Shown in pieces: positions 1 to 9,866 of a DNA stretch of 64,000 bases. Position numbers and translations under genes: made by a program. The stretch is taken from assembly GCF_003568865.1 (NCBI RefSeq), contig NZ_CP031115.1, forward strand, positions 1,550,001-1,614,000, written 5' to 3'. Origin of the DNA: Rubrobacter indicoceani. GTDB taxonomy: Bacteria; Actinomycetota; Rubrobacteria; Rubrobacterales; Rubrobacteraceae. The notes under the pieces were generated by a model. The model was not told the DNA's origin and did not search any database. It worked only from the letters and a program-made list of their open reading frames with translations. Numbering within the stretch: position 1 is the stretch's first letter; each line of letters starts with the position of its first letter.

Positions 1-112
1 CGATCACGAGCAACACCAGAAGCTGTCCGGCTATCCTGAGCAGCGGGCTCCCGAGGACGTCCGAGATGATCTGAAACGGATCCGTATCCTGCTGCAACAA
101 CGCGACGCTCAT
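1..112 (-). CDS. N-terminal fragment of an unknown small membrane-associated protein (cut by window edge)
   Basis: Only the first 37 codons are present, reading left from an ATG at 112. The product begins MSVALLQQDTDPFQ and then turns hydrophobic (SPLLRIAGQLLVLLVI), which could be the start of a membrane segment. I do not recognise the family. The gene follows the 31-codon gene at 144-239 by 31 bases and lies downstream of valS-folC on the same strand, so it is probably the distal end of that transcript. With 37 codons, chance coding cannot be excluded, but position and composition make a real gene likely. Confidence 0.5.
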   Translation of the reverse strand, partial: MSVALLQQDTDPFQIISDVLGSPLLRIAGQLLVLLVI

Positions 113-143
113 AAAACCTGCAGCCCCCACTTTCTGTAATGCT

Positions 144-239
144 TCAAAGTATGAACCTCATCACCGCATAGTATCCGAGCCAGAACGAACCGAACCCGAC
201 CAGTATCAACACCACCGCGAGCTTCCACGCACCGCTCAT
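144..239 (-). CDS. 31-aa single-span membrane peptide, overlaps folC stop
   Basis: This short reading frame (ATG at 239, TGA at 144-146) encodes 31 residues starting MSGAWKLAVVLILVGFGSF, with one continuous hydrophobic segment of about 20 residues (roughly 6-25) and a short tail ending in VMRFIL. Its ATG overlaps the TGA of folC in an ATGA arrangement, which is typical of translationally coupled genes and is the main reason to believe it is translated. A one-pass membrane peptide with its N-terminus in the cytoplasm is the natural reading. The function is unknown, and I cannot assign it to a known family of small membrane proteins. Confidence 0.55.
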   Translation of the reverse strand: MSGAWKLAVVLILVGFGSFWLGYYAVMRFIL

Positions 240-1453
240 ACGCCCCCCTGACGACCATCCAGAAACCGCCGCGCCCCGGCCACAGTGACAAAGGAACCCG
301 TTACAAGAACGACCCCCCCGGACACCGTAACCGCCCGCCTGACGGCTTCAGCTACATTCGGCTCCACATACACCTCCCCGCAGGACCCGACACCGGGCAG
401 ACCAAAGATGGACCACGGCTCCGCCGCCCGCTCGTCGTCGGGCCGCGTGAGGAACAGAGAAACCTCCGCCCCTCCAAGCAACTCAAGCATACCTGCTATG
501 TCCTTATCCCTCAAAACCCCGAAAACTACACCTATCCGGCTTTTCGAATACTCCCTGCGCACCTTTTCGAGCGTCGCCCGGAGACCTTCCACGTTGTGGC
601 CGCCGTCGAGGATCACCCGGGCATCGCCGACGGTCCGCACCTCGAAGCGACCGGGGAGGCTTCCCGGGACCTGCTCCCGGATGTGCGTTACAAGGTTCTC
701 CGGGATGTGCTCGCCGGTCAGTTCTCCGGCGGCGCGGCATCCGAGCCGGACGTTCGCCTCCAGGTAGCCGGAGGCGGCGGAGGCTTCGTCGCTGGCCTCG
801 ACAAGTCGGGCGGGCAGTTCCCCACACCGGCTCCGGGCAAGGCCGACCACCTCCTGGTTGTCTGTACCGAGGATCAGAACCCCGTTTTCCGGGATGGAGG
901 CGAGCTTTTCGGTCGCTATCTCACGGACCGAGTTGCCGAGGTATTCGGTGTGGTCCAGAGAGACGTTCGTCAGAACGACGGCCTCCGGCCCTGCAGCGGT
1001 CGTTGCGTCGTAGCGCGCCCCGAGCCCGGCTTCAAGAACGGCCCACGTAACGCCCTCCTCCCGGAACATCGCGAGCGCACCCGCCGTCAGGAGTTCGAAC
1101 TGCGTTACCTCGATGCCGAGCCCGTCCGCGACGGAGATAGCCTCGTCCATGCCCTTTGCGAAAGCCTTTTCCGAAACCTGCTCCCCGCGAAGCCGCACCC
1201 TCTCGGCGTAGGACACAACGTGCGGCGAGAGATATGTTCCCGTAGCCTCACCCGTCGCTTCAAGCGCGGCGGAGAGCGCGACCGATGTCGTTCCCTTGCC
1301 GTTTGTACCGACGACCTGCACCACGCGCAGGTAGCGTTCCGGGTTTCCGAGCGCGGCGAGCAAGGCTTCTATGCGTTCAAAGCCGAGCGAGATGGAACGC
1401 CGACGGTCGAGCTCGGCGGTTACCCGGGAGAATGTCGGTCCGACCTTCCGCAA
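236..1453 (-). CDS. folC: Bifunctional folylpolyglutamate synthase / dihydrofolate synthase
   Basis: FolC adds glutamate to dihydropteroate and to reduced folates in an ATP-dependent, Mur-ligase-like reaction in the cytoplasm. The 405-aa product has the ATP-binding loop GTNGKGTTS at residues 49-57, preceded by the usual helix (GFERIEALLAALGNPERYL), and the C-terminal Mur-ligase segment with LVTGSFVTVAGARRF near the end. The length fits the family (about 400-430 aa). The ATG at 1453 lies 4 bases after the valS stop, so valS and folC are co-transcribed, a common bacterial pairing. The stop overlaps the start of the small downstream gene. Confidence 0.93.
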   Translation of the reverse strand: MRKVGPTFSRVTAELDRRRSISLGFERIEALLAALGNPERYLRVVQVVGTNGKGTTSVALSAALEATGEATGTYLSPHVVSYAERVRLRGEQVSEKAFAKGMDEAISVADGLGIEVTQFELLTAGALAMFREEGVTWAVLEAGLGARYDATTAAGPEAVVLTNVSLDHTEYLGNSVREIATEKLASIPENGVLILGTDNQEVVGLARSRCGELPARLVEASDEASAASGYLEANVRLGCRAAGELTGEHIPENLVTHIREQVPGSLPGRFEVRTVGDARVILDGGHNVEGLRATLEKVRREYSKSRIGVVFGVLRDKDIAGMLELLGGAEVSLFLTRPDDERAAEPWSIFGLPGVGSCGEVYVEPNVAEAVRRAVTVSGGVVLVTGSFVTVAGARRFLDGRQGGV

Positions 1454-1457
1454 GCCG

Positions 1458-4016
1458 CTAGAGGTACGCTTCGAGGCGGGCCTTCAGCGTGTCGAGGAGC
1501 TTCGCGTTTGCGTCGAGCTTCGCCCGCTCTGCGGCGACCACGTCCTGCGGGGCACGCTGTACGAACTTCTCGTTTGCAAGCTTTTTCTCGACGCGGTTCA
1601 CCTCGCCCTCGACGCGGGAGACTTCTTTGCGCAGGCGGTCTATCTCGCCCCGACGCATCTCCTCCGACAGAGCTATCTCGACCGCCGTATCCCCCGCCGA
1701 GAGCGTCGTCGCGGAACCCTCGACGGAACCGACGATCTTTACCCCGGCGAGCTTCGCGAACACCGCTTCGTCAACACCGGCCGGCAGGGTACCTCTGAGT
1801 TCGCCGCTTGTCTTTGAGTCGTTGCGGAAAGAACGCACCGCCTGAACGGCCTGCTTTGTCGCGGCGAGGATTCGCTCGGCTTCGGGGCTGTCGAGCGACT
1901 CGCTGTAGAGCGGCATCGGTTGTCGGACAAGGTAATCGTCGTAGCCGAGGGTCTTTGACATCTCCTCGGTGACAAAGGGCATGACGGGGTGGAGCATCCG
2001 CAGAATCCCGGTGAACACGTCGCGCAGGATGCGGCTCGTCTCGGCGGTCGGGGCGGTTTTCGCGATCTCGATGTACCAGTCGGCAAACTCGTGCCAGGCG
2101 AAGTCGTAGACCCGGCGCATCGCCTCGGAGAACTCGCAGTTCTCCATAAAGCGGTCGTAGTCGCGGGCGCAGCGGTTCATGGCAGAGACGATCCACCGAT
2201 CCGAGACGGAGGCCTCGCCCTCGCCCTCGAAGTTTCCGGTGACGATAAAGCGCATGGCGTTCCAGAGCTTGGTGACAAAGGCCCGGCCCATCGCGGCCCG
2301 CTCGTAGGAGTAGGCGAAGTCCTGCGTCGAGGACTGGTAGAGAAGGCCGAAGCGAACCGCGTCGGTGCCGTACTCGTCCATCAGATCCAGCGGGTTTATC
2401 GTATTTCCCCTGGACTTGGACATCTTCGTGCCGTCTTCGGCGAGGACGATGGAGTGGACGTTTATCTTCCTGAACGGAACCTCGCCCTTGAAGTAGAGTC
2501 CGTTCATGATCATCCTCGCGACCCAGAGGTACATGATCTCCCGCCCCGTCGAGAGCAGGCTCGTCGGATAGAAGTAGTCGAGATCCTCCGACCTGTCCGG
2601 CCAGCCGAGCGTCGCAAACGGCCACAGCCCCGATGAGAACCACGTGTCCATGATGTCCTGGTCCTGCTCGTAACCCTCGCCCGGCGACTCGACGGAGGCG
2701 ACCACCTCGCCGTCCGGCCCGTACCAGACGGGAATCCGGTGTCCCCACCAGAGCTGACGCGAGACGTTCCAGTCGTGGATGTTCTCCAGCCAGCGGATAG
2801 TTTCGCGCCGCCAGGAGTCGGGGTAGACGGTGATCTCTTCGTTCCGAAGAGCTTCTATGGCGGGTTCGGCGAGCGGCTTCATCGAGACCCACCACTGCTC
2901 CGAGAGCCAGGGTTCGATAACCGTCCCGCAGCGGTCGCAGGTCCCGATTCTGAAGGTGTGATCCCGAACCTCACCGAGAAGCCCCTCCGCGCCGAGCGCG
3001 GCGACTATCGCCTCCCTTGCCTCCTCGCGGGTGAGCCCCCCGAACTGTGCGCCGTTTTCGTTGATGGTTCCGTCGGGGTTCATAACGTTGACGGGCGTAA
3101 AGCCCATGCGATCACCGATCTCGAAATCGTTCGGGTCGTGGGCCGGGGTAACCTTCAGAACGCCGTTCCCGAACTCCGGGTCAACGTAGAGGTCCGAGAA
3201 TATCTCTATCTCCCGCTCGACAAACGGAACCGTGACCTTGCGCCCGACAAGCTCCGTGTAGCGCCCATCGTCTGGGTTGACGACAAGGGCGACGTCCCCG
3301 AGCATCGTCTCCGGGCGGGTAGAGAAGACCTGCGCGAAGTCTTCGCCGTCCGGCCCCGCGCCCTTTCCGTCCGAGAACCGGTAGCGAAGCCCGTAGAGCT
3401 TCCCGTCCACCGAGCTGTAGTTGACTTCGAGATCGCTTATGGCAGAGCGGTCGCGCGGGCACCAGTTGGTGATGCGGTTGCCCTTGTAGATAAGGCCGTC
3501 GTTGTAGAGCCTGATAAACGCCTCGTTTACGGCTTTTACGTAGCCCTCGTCCATCGTGAAGCGAAGCCGCCGCCAGTCAAGAGACGCGCCCATCCGGCGG
3601 AGCTGGCCGAGCATCGTAGAGCGAGACTCGTCGGCGAACTGCTGACATTTCTCGAGGAACGCCTCACGCCCGATGTCCCACTTCGTCCGGTTCTCTTCGC
3701 GCTGGAGCTTGCGCTCTACAACGTTCTGAAGCGCTATCGAGGCGTGATCCATCCCCGGGAGCCACAGCGCCTCGTAGCCCTTCATGCGGGCGCGTCGAAC
3801 GAGCGCGTCCTGAATGGTGTTGTTGAGGGCATGTCCGGCGTGGAGCGCACCCGTAACGTTCGGCGGCGGGATGACTATGGAGTACGGCTCCTTCCCGGGG
3901 TTTGGGTCGGCCTCGAACAGCCCGGCCTCTTCCCACTCCGGGTAAAGTCGTCCCTCCACGTCTTTCGAGTCGTAGGTCTTCGGTATCTCCGACGGTATTC
4001 CCGACGCCTGGCTCAA
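1458..4016 (-). CDS. valS: Valine--tRNA ligase
   Basis: ValS charges tRNA-Val and edits misactivated threonine. The 852-aa protein has the class I signature PPPNVTGALHAGHALNN (HIGH equivalent HAGHA, residues 59-63), the KMSKSRGN loop near residue 530, a CDRCG zinc-type pair in the insert region, and a C-terminal coiled coil (RLRKEVSRVEGEVNRVEKKL) that contacts tRNA in this family. It is slightly shorter than the usual 870-950 aa but complete. The start is a TTG at 4016, supported by a GGGAG ribosome-binding site 8-9 bases upstream and by the conserved beginning of the enzyme (IPKTYDSKDVEGRLYPEWE). It lies downstream of clpX and 4 bases ahead of folC. Confidence 0.95.
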   Translation of the reverse strand: MSQASGIPSEIPKTYDSKDVEGRLYPEWEEAGLFEADPNPGKEPYSIVIPPPNVTGALHAGHALNNTIQDALVRRARMKGYEALWLPGMDHASIALQNVVERKLQREENRTKWDIGREAFLEKCQQFADESRSTMLGQLRRMGASLDWRRLRFTMDEGYVKAVNEAFIRLYNDGLIYKGNRITNWCPRDRSAISDLEVNYSSVDGKLYGLRYRFSDGKGAGPDGEDFAQVFSTRPETMLGDVALVVNPDDGRYTELVGRKVTVPFVEREIEIFSDLYVDPEFGNGVLKVTPAHDPNDFEIGDRMGFTPVNVMNPDGTINENGAQFGGLTREEAREAIVAALGAEGLLGEVRDHTFRIGTCDRCGTVIEPWLSEQWWVSMKPLAEPAIEALRNEEITVYPDSWRRETIRWLENIHDWNVSRQLWWGHRIPVWYGPDGEVVASVESPGEGYEQDQDIMDTWFSSGLWPFATLGWPDRSEDLDYFYPTSLLSTGREIMYLWVARMIMNGLYFKGEVPFRKINVHSIVLAEDGTKMSKSRGNTINPLDLMDEYGTDAVRFGLLYQSSTQDFAYSYERAAMGRAFVTKLWNAMRFIVTGNFEGEGEASVSDRWIVSAMNRCARDYDRFMENCEFSEAMRRVYDFAWHEFADWYIEIAKTAPTAETSRILRDVFTGILRMLHPVMPFVTEEMSKTLGYDDYLVRQPMPLYSESLDSPEAERILAATKQAVQAVRSFRNDSKTSGELRGTLPAGVDEAVFAKLAGVKIVGSVEGSATTLSAGDTAVEIALSEEMRRGEIDRLRKEVSRVEGEVNRVEKKLANEKFVQRAPQDVVAAERAKLDANAKLLDTLKARLEAYL

Positions 4017-4168
4017 GTTCTGTCTCCCGCTGCCTGTCTCTGGACGTTTTTCGTTTTCTGTGTCCCGGATACTCTACAAAATATTTTTGAGCGTAACGAG
4101 AAACCCCAGCCCCGCAACCTTCGCGCGAAGCCGGGGTTCTGGATTTTTACGCGGGAGACGCCGCTCTT

Positions 4169-5434
4169 CTACGCGCTCTCGTCGTAGGTGTACTTGTCGT
4201 CGTCCTCCGGCTCGCCCGTTACGAGCGTCGGCTTGACGCCATCGCGCACCGTGTCCGCGTCAACGGAACACTGCGTAACGTCCGAACGGCTCGGAAGCTC
4301 GTACATCGTCGGCAGGAGCGTCGATTCGATGATGCTCCGAAGGCCCCGGGCACCCGTGCCGCGCTCCAGCGCAAGCTCCGCTATAGCCGTCAGGGCCTCG
4401 TCGGTGAAATTGAGGTCGACCTTGTCGTAGCGAAAAAACTGCCGGAACTGCCGGACCAGCGCGTTCTTCGGCTCCGTCAAGATGCGGATAAGGTCTTCCT
4501 CTTCGAGGTTGCGCAAAGTCGAGATGATCGGCAACCGACCCACGAACTCCGGTATAAGACCGTACTTCAGGAGGTCTTCGGGCTGCGCGTACTTGAGGAG
4601 CGCGTCCCCGGTCTCCTCCAGCCGCTCGTCGGTGCCGTTGTTGAAGCCGATGGCCCGCTTGCCTATCCTCTGGCGGATGATCTCCTCCAGCCCCCCGAAG
4701 GCCCCGCCGCAGATAAACAGCACGTTTTTTGTATCTATCTGCAGAAAGTCCTGATGCGGGTGCTTCCGACCACCCTGCGGCGGAACGCTCGCTACCGTGC
4801 CTTCGAGGATCTTCAAAAGCGCCTGCTGAACGCCCTCACCCGATACGTCGCGGGTGATGGACGGGTTGTCCGACTTGCGGGCGACCTTGTCTATTTCGTC
4901 TATGTAGATTATCCCGGTTTCGGCCTTCTTCACGTCGAAGTCGGCGGCCTGGATAAGCTTCAGGAGGATGTTCTCCACGTCCTCCCCGACGTACCCGGCC
5001 TCGGTGAGCGCGGTAGCGTCGGCTATGGCGAACGGGACGTTCAGGATGCGGGCGAGCGTCTGGGCGAGAAGCGTCTTACCCGAACCCGTCGGCCCGACCA
5101 TAAGGATGTTCGACTTGCTCAGCTCGGTGCCGTCCGTCGAGTCCGCGCCCATCTGAACGCGCTTGTAGTGGTTGTAGACCGCAACGGCGAGGACGCGCTT
5201 GGCGTCGTCCTGTCCGATAACGTACTCGTTGAGGATGCGGTTGATCTCACGGGGCTTCGGGAGGTCGTCGTCCTTCAGGATCTCCGGCCCGGAGAACTCT
5301 TCGTCTATGATCTCATTACAGAGCTCGATGCACTCGTCGCAGATGTAGACGCCCGGTCCGGCGATGAGCTTTCGGACCTGCCGCTGGCTCTTGCCGCAGA
5401 ACGAGCACTGGAGCTGGTCTGACGGGTCCCTCAT
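4169..5434 (-). CDS. clpX: ATP-dependent Clp protease ATP-binding subunit ClpX
   Basis: ClpX is the AAA+ unfoldase that feeds substrates, including ssrA-tagged chains, to ClpP. The 421-aa protein has the N-terminal zinc finger (Cys10, Cys13, Cys32, Cys35), Walker A GPTGSGKT at 114-121, pore loop GYVG at 147-150, Walker B IYIDEID at 176-182, and the ClpP-docking IGF tripeptide in KRAIGFNNG. The C-terminus ends in an acidic tail ([15 protein letters not shown]). It follows clpP by 126 bases in the conserved order tig-clpP-clpX; that gap holds a long inverted repeat (5489-5556). Confidence 0.97.
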   Translation of the reverse strand: MRDPSDQLQCSFCGKSQRQVRKLIAGPGVYICDECIELCNEIIDEEFSGPEILKDDDLPKPREINRILNEYVIGQDDAKRVLAVAVYNHYKRVQMGADSTDGTELSKSNILMVGPTGSGKTLLAQTLARILNVPFAIADATALTEAGYVGEDVENILLKLIQAADFDVKKAETGIIYIDEIDKVARKSDNPSITRDVSGEGVQQALLKILEGTVASVPPQGGRKHPHQDFLQIDTKNVLFICGGAFGGLEEIIRQRIGKRAIGFNNGTDERLEETGDALLKYAQPEDLLKYGLIPEFVGRLPIISTLRNLEEEDLIRILTEPKNALVRQFRQFFRYDKVDLNFTDEALTAIAELALERGTGARGLRSIIESTLLPTMYELPSRSDVTQCSVDADTVRDGVKPTLVTGEPEDDDKYTYDESA

Positions 5435-5488
5435 ACGGTTGGATCCTTCCCTCGCTCTTTGTTCGTGATCTCAGCGTTTCCTGTCTTT

Positions 5489-5556
5489 GAAAGCGGGGTG
5501 CGAATCGCTCCCCGGCTGGATGCTTCGGGATCTCTCATCGCACCCTCCCCGCTTTC
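5489..5556. repeat. 10-bp inverted repeat between clpP and clpX (large stem-loop)
   Basis: GAAAGCGGGG at 5489-5498 and its perfect complement CCCCGCTTTC at 5547-5556 flank a 48-base loop; TGCG/CGCA just inside can extend the stem across a bulge. It fills much of the 126-base clpP-clpX gap. No U-run follows, so it is not a standard terminator. A processing or mRNA-stability element, or partial attenuation between the protease and its partner, is possible. Confidence 0.5.
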
Positions 5557-5560
5557 GTTG

Positions 5561-6163
5561 CTACTGGTTGCTGACGATATTGTCTATGACGCCGTACTCG
5601 ATGCCTTCCTGCGGCCCCATGATGTAGTCGCGGTCGGTGTCGCGCTCGATGTTGTCGTAGGGCTGACCGGTGTTCTCCGAGAGGATCTCGTTCAGACGCC
5701 GCTTGGTCTGGATGAGTTCCTTTGCGTGGATCTCGACGTCCGATGCCTGCCCGGCGAGCCCGCCGACGCTCGGCTGGTGGAGCAGTATCCGCGTGTTCGG
5801 CAGGGCGTTACGCTTGCCCTTCGTCCCGGCGGCGAGCAGGAACGCACCCATCGAAGCGGCCATGCCGAGGGCGGTCGTGGAGACGTCCGGCTTGACGAAC
5901 TGCATCGTATCGTAGATAGCGAGCCCGGCGGTAACGGAGCCGCCCGGTGAGTTGATGTAGAGGTTGATGTCCTGATCCGGGTCCTCGCTTGCGAGGTGCA
6001 GAAGCTGCGCCATGATGGCGTTCGCTACCTGATCATCAACCGGCGTCCCGAGAAAGATTATCCTGTCCTTCAGGAGCCGTGAGTAGATGTCCATCGCCCG
6101 CTCGCCACGGGGACTCTGCTCTATTACGTAGGGGATTACACCCTGGGGGTCGTAGTAGCTCAT
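5561..6163 (-). CDS. clpP: ATP-dependent Clp protease proteolytic subunit ClpP
   Basis: ClpP forms the tetradecameric serine peptidase chamber used by ClpX. The 200-aa sequence has the nucleophile Ser104 in GMAASMGAF, His129 in LLHQP and the catalytic Asp near 175 in ERDTDRDY, along with the conserved IYINSPGG-type oxyanion region (YINSPGGSV). A short propeptide-like N-terminus precedes [13 protein letters not shown]. Its ATG overlaps the tig stop by one base (TAATG), so translation of the two genes is probably coupled. Confidence 0.97.
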   Translation of the reverse strand: MSYYDPQGVIPYVIEQSPRGERAMDIYSRLLKDRIIFLGTPVDDQVANAIMAQLLHLASEDPDQDINLYINSPGGSVTAGLAIYDTMQFVKPDVSTTALGMAASMGAFLLAAGTKGKRNALPNTRILLHQPSVGGLAGQASDVEIHAKELIQTKRRLNEILSENTGQPYDNIERDTDRDYIMGPQEGIEYGVIDNIVSNQ

Positions 6164-7566
6164 TACTTCTCCTCTTCTGTGGAATCTCTGGTCTCCGTAC
6201 CCGTCTCTGCCGCGACGACTTCATCTCCCGCCGCGCCTTCGGTGTCGGCTTCTTCCGGCTCCTCGGGCATCGGGGTCGCCGTGGCGTTCTCCGAGAGGAA
6301 TTCAAGGGCCTTTGCCCGGGCGAGCTCCTCTTCCATGAGCGCGTACGTCCCGTTGGCCTTCATCGTCGCGGTGACCTCCTCGACGGAGCGCCCGGTCTCT
6401 TCGGCGACGTGGAACATCTCGTGCTCGATGTCGTGCGGGTCGGCTTCAAGGTTCTCCGCTTCGACTATCGCGTCAAGGACGAGCTCTTTCTTTACCGTGT
6501 CCTCGGCATCGGGCCGGACCTGTGTAATGAAGTCCTCCCGGGCCATCCCCGCGATCTGGTAGTACTGCTCGGCCTTGATGCCCCTCTGCTCCATGTTGCG
6601 CTCGAAGCTGCGGACCATCTCGTTTGCCTTGTCCGAGACCATTACCGCCGGAACCTCGACCTCGGCGTTGCCCGCGACCACTTCAAGGACGGCGTTGCGG
6701 AACTCGCCCTCTATCTGCCCGTCGATGCGGGCCTGGAGCTGCTCGCGCATCGCGCCACGAAGCTCTTCGAGCGTCTCGAACTCGCTCGCCTCCATCGCGA
6801 AATCGTCGTCGAGTTCGGGGAGGTCTTTTTCCTTGATCTCCTTCAGGTGGACCCTGAACAGGACCGACTGGCCGCGAAGAGACTGCTCCTGATAGTCCAT
6901 CGGGAACGTGACCGCGAACTGCTTGCGCTCGCCCGCCTGCATCCCGACAAGGTTGTCCTCGAAGTCCTTGAGGAGCTTGCCCTGACCTATCTCGAGCATG
7001 AAGTCCTCAGCGTCGCCGCCGGGAAGCTCCCCGCCCGTCATCAGCTCGCCCTTGAAATCTATAACGGCAAAGTCGCCCCCCTTCGCCGCGCGGTCTTCGA
7101 CGGCGGCGAGCGTGGCGAACTGATCCCGAAGCTCGGTCATGGACTGCTCGACCTGCTCCTCTTCGACCGCGACCTCGCGCCTCGGGGCCTCGACGCCCCT
7201 GTACTCGCCGAGCGTAGCCGATGGCCGGACCTCGACCGTCGCGGAGAACCTGAAGCCCTCCTTCTCGTCGAGGCCGTCGTCGAAGTTGATCTCGGGCCGG
7301 TCTATCGGGCGGATGTCCGCGTCCACGACGGCCTCGGAGTACCAGTTCGGCAGGCTCTCCTGGAGGGCTTCCATGTAGATGTAGTCGCGCCCGACGTGGT
7401 TCTCGATCATGCGCCTCGGGGCCTTGCCCGGACGGAACCCCGGAACCCGGACCTGCTTGCGGAGCTCGCGGACCTTTGCCTCGACCCCTTCGCGGACCTT
7501 CTCCGCCGGGACCTCGACCTCCAGCTTGACTTTGTTCTCTTCCAGCTTCGTAACCGTTGCCGTCAT
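6163..7566 (-). CDS. tig: Trigger factor (ribosome-associated chaperone / PPIase)
   Basis: Trigger factor binds ribosomal protein L23 at the exit tunnel and shields nascent chains. The ATG at 7566 is chosen because translation then starts [20 protein letters not shown], the usual start of the family, and a GGAG site lies just upstream; the frame is open for another 25 codons but these look non-native. The 467-aa product has the ribosome-binding signature GFRPGKAP (43-50), an FKBP-like PPIase domain, and a C-terminal helical domain followed by an acidic, Glu/Ala/Thr-rich tail of about 40 residues that is longer than usual. It is the first gene of tig-clpP-clpX. Confidence 0.95.
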   Translation of the reverse strand: MTATVTKLEENKVKLEVEVPAEKVREGVEAKVRELRKQVRVPGFRPGKAPRRMIENHVGRDYIYMEALQESLPNWYSEAVVDADIRPIDRPEINFDDGLDEKEGFRFSATVEVRPSATLGEYRGVEAPRREVAVEEEQVEQSMTELRDQFATLAAVEDRAAKGGDFAVIDFKGELMTGGELPGGDAEDFMLEIGQGKLLKDFEDNLVGMQAGERKQFAVTFPMDYQEQSLRGQSVLFRVHLKEIKEKDLPELDDDFAMEASEFETLEELRGAMREQLQARIDGQIEGEFRNAVLEVVAGNAEVEVPAVMVSDKANEMVRSFERNMEQRGIKAEQYYQIAGMAREDFITQVRPDAEDTVKKELVLDAIVEAENLEADPHDIEHEMFHVAEETGRSVEEVTATMKANGTYALMEEELARAKALEFLSENATATPMPEEPEEADTEGAAGDEVVAAETGTETRDSTEEEK

Positions 7567-7642
7567 GCTCTCCAGTTCTTCCCTAGCTTGCCGAGTTACA
7601 ACGTCCTTTTCGTCCGCTTCTGAAGTCCCCGCGTACAACAAG

Positions 7643-7723
7643 TGCGAGAGGCGGGATTTGAACCCGCACGCCTTGCGGCACTAGATCCTAAATCTAGCGT
7701 GTCTACCGTTCCACCACTCTCGC
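7643..7723 (-). tRNA. tRNA-Leu (anticodon TAG)
   Basis: Reading the minus strand from 7723, the gene has a 7-bp acceptor stem (GCGAGAG/CTCTCGC), D arm, anticodon stem-loop with TTTAGGA (anticodon TAG, decoding CUA), a long class II variable arm as expected for leucine, the T-loop GTTCAAATC and discriminator A. CCA is not encoded. It sits 76 bases upstream of tig on the same strand. Confidence 0.95.
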
Positions 7724-7766
7724 CAGCCCTGGCCCGCCTTCCGTATTTCCCTTGAAACGTGGCCGG

Positions 7767-7772
7767 ATTATA
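7767..7772 (-). promoter_or_regulatory. Extended -10 promoter for tRNA-Leu
   Basis: On the minus strand TGCTATAAT gives a perfect TATAAT box preceded by TGn, the extended -10 form, 43 bases before the mature 5' end of tRNA-Leu. No good -35 box is visible at 17 bp, consistent with an extended -10 promoter. Confidence 0.6.
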
Positions 7773-7840
7773 GCAGCCGACCTTCGCCAGCCCGCCCGTT
7801 ACGCTGAGGGCGTAAGACGCGTGCAGGCGGCGCGAACCTT

Positions 7841-9838
7841 CTATGGAAGGGCGGATACGTCCTCGTGGACGCACCCGAACGATTCCCGGAAGCTCCGGCG
7901 CTGGTCTATGGTCCCGAGCACCCCGAGTACGTCCCCGGACTCCAGCCGCGTCTCCGGGCCGGGACTCGGGAGGATCTCCTCTTCCCGCACTACGGCCACC
8001 ACCGAGACCCCCGTTCTCTCCCTTATCTCGGACTCTCCGATGTTTCTGCCCGAGAGACTGCTCCCTTTCTCTAGGCGCATCCACTCCGTTTCGATCATCC
8101 TCGAAGTCCTGCGCAGCTGCGAGAGCAGCGCGTCGTGTCCGTTTTCGCCGTCGAGCGCTTCGCTCATCGGGGCGTAGTACTCGCCCCTGACCTTGTCTGA
8201 GAAACGCTGTATCGCCTCGGCCCCCATGCCAAGCTGAGACATCGCCTGACGGCTGAGCTCCAGCCCGGCCTCGAACTCCGGCTGAACCGCCTCGTAGACC
8301 CCGAGACGTCCCAGCTCTGCAAGGTCTTCCGCGCTCTCCGAGCGGGCCACGATGCGCGCCGACGGAGCCATGTCCCGTATCCGCTCGACCGCCATCCGGG
8401 TCCCGAGCGCGTCCGGTATCGTGAGTATGACCAGCCGCGCCCGCCCGATGTTCGCCGCCTCTAGAACCGCATCCGCCGTAACGTCGCCGTAGACAACCGG
8501 GAACCCGGCCTCCTGAGCCGCCGTCGCCCGGCCCGGGTTGTTCTCTATGATGACGAACGGTTGCTCGGTGCGGTCCATCACCCGCGCCACGAACGTCCCG
8601 ACCCGCCCGTGACCCGCTATAACGATGTGCTCCGAAAGCCCCTCGTCCGGGATATTCTGGCTGCTCATGAGCTCTTTCGGGAACCGCTCCCGGAAGCGAC
8701 GGTAGACAAGCGGCGCCAGGCGCGTCGTAAACGGCGTCAGGGCCATCGTAACAACCGCGGCGGAGAGTGCTATCGCGTACGTGGTCTGGCTTATCGCCCC
8801 GATACCCACCCCGAGCTGCGCAACGACAAACGAAAACTCCCCGACCTGAAAAAGCCCCAGTCCCACCGCAAACGGGATGATGTTCCCATATCCGAAAGCC
8901 CGTACCAGCCCCGCGAAGATCAAACCCTTCACCACAAACAAAGACAGCACGACCAGCGCGACCACCGGGGCCTCCTGCCAGAGAACCACCGGGTTTATAA
9001 GCATCCCGACCGAAACAAAGAAGAGCATCGTAAAGATGTCGCGCAAAGGTCCGACGTCCGCCAGAGCCTGATGACTGTAGCGCGACTGGCTCAGGACCAT
9101 CCCCGCGACAAACGCCCCGAAGGCAAACGAGAGGCCGAACAGGTAGGTAACGTAGCCGATGCCGAGCCCGATGGCCACCGTCGAGATCAGGAACAGCTCG
9201 CGCGATCCCCAGCCGACTATTTTCTCCATCGCCCAGGGAAAGACCCGCGCCCCGAACAGGGCCATCGCCGCGATAAAGACCGCCGCCTCTATCCCCGCGA
9301 CCCCGACCTCGCGGGCGCCCTGAGCGAGGTTGCTCAGCTCTGGTAGGAGAATGATCATCGGTACGATCGCAAGGTCCTGTACGATCAGCATCCCGATAAT
9401 GACCTTGCTGGAAAGGGTCCCCATCACACCCTGCTCGCCGAGCGACTTCAGAACGACCGCCGTGCTCGACACCGACAGAATCGCCCCGAACCATATCGCC
9501 TCCTCCCACCCGAATCCGAGCAGCGAACCGAGCGCATACCCGAACAGAGCCGTCAGGACGAGCTGTATCGGAGTTCCGATAAGCGCGACGCGCCGGACGG
9601 GGGCGAGTTCCTTCAAGGAGAACTCCAGCCCGATCGCAAAGAGCAGCAGCGCGACGCCAATCTCCGCGAGGAGCTCGATGTCGTGAGCATCGCTTATGGT
9701 GATGCCGCCCGTTGACGGCCCGACAACGACCCCGGCAAGGATGTAGCCGAGGATAAGCGGCAACCCGAGCCGCTGGGCGACGACGCCGCCGACCAGCGCG
9801 GCGACGAGGATGATCGCGATGTCTCCAGCTATCCCCAT
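7841..9838 (-). CDS. KefB-type monovalent cation:proton antiporter with TrkA domains
   Basis: The 665-aa protein has two parts. Residues 1 to about 385 form a CPA2-type membrane domain of 12 or so hydrophobic spans, with the conserved [11 protein letters not shown] start and [10 protein letters not shown]. Residues 403 to about 540 form a TrkA-N/RCK nucleotide-binding domain with the Rossmann motif GHGRVG (409-414), followed by a TrkA-C-like domain ([16 protein letters not shown]). The family exchanges K+ or Na+ for H+ and is gated by the cytosolic RCK domain. Substrate specificity cannot be read from sequence. It stands alone between the LCP gene and tRNA-Leu. Confidence 0.9.
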   Translation of the reverse strand: MGIAGDIAIILVAALVGGVVAQRLGLPLILGYILAGVVVGPSTGGITISDAHDIELLAEIGVALLLFAIGLEFSLKELAPVRRVALIGTPIQLVLTALFGYALGSLLGFGWEEAIWFGAILSVSSTAVVLKSLGEQGVMGTLSSKVIIGMLIVQDLAIVPMIILLPELSNLAQGAREVGVAGIEAAVFIAAMALFGARVFPWAMEKIVGWGSRELFLISTVAIGLGIGYVTYLFGLSFAFGAFVAGMVLSQSRYSHQALADVGPLRDIFTMLFFVSVGMLINPVVLWQEAPVVALVVLSLFVVKGLIFAGLVRAFGYGNIIPFAVGLGLFQVGEFSFVVAQLGVGIGAISQTTYAIALSAAVVTMALTPFTTRLAPLVYRRFRERFPKELMSSQNIPDEGLSEHIVIAGHGRVGTFVARVMDRTEQPFVIIENNPGRATAAQEAGFPVVYGDVTADAVLEAANIGRARLVILTIPDALGTRMAVERIRDMAPSARIVARSESAEDLAELGRLGVYEAVQPEFEAGLELSRQAMSQLGMGAEAIQRFSDKVRGEYYAPMSEALDGENGHDALLSQLRRTSRMIETEWMRLEKGSSLSGRNIGESEIRERTGVSVVAVVREEEILPSPGPETRLESGDVLGVLGTIDQRRSFRESFGCVHEDVSALP

Positions 9839-9866
9839 CGGGCTATTCTAACGGACGAAAGCGCGG

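Noticed and set aside
596-1798. Long open frame on the plus strand opposite folC and valS (about 400 codons)
   Set aside because: It is antisense to two clear genes, has an Arg/Pro-rich composition typical of GC-rich shadow frames and no recognisable domain. The same applies to the other long plus-strand frames opposite nuo, atp, murA, rnr and tig.
4080-4150. Hairpin in the clpX-valS gap as a T-box riboswitch for valS
   Set aside because: There is an AACCCC/GGGGTT inverted repeat with a CTTCGCGCGAAG palindrome, but no T-box sequence or specifier loop can be recognised and the gap is only about 150 bases. It is more likely a weak terminator.
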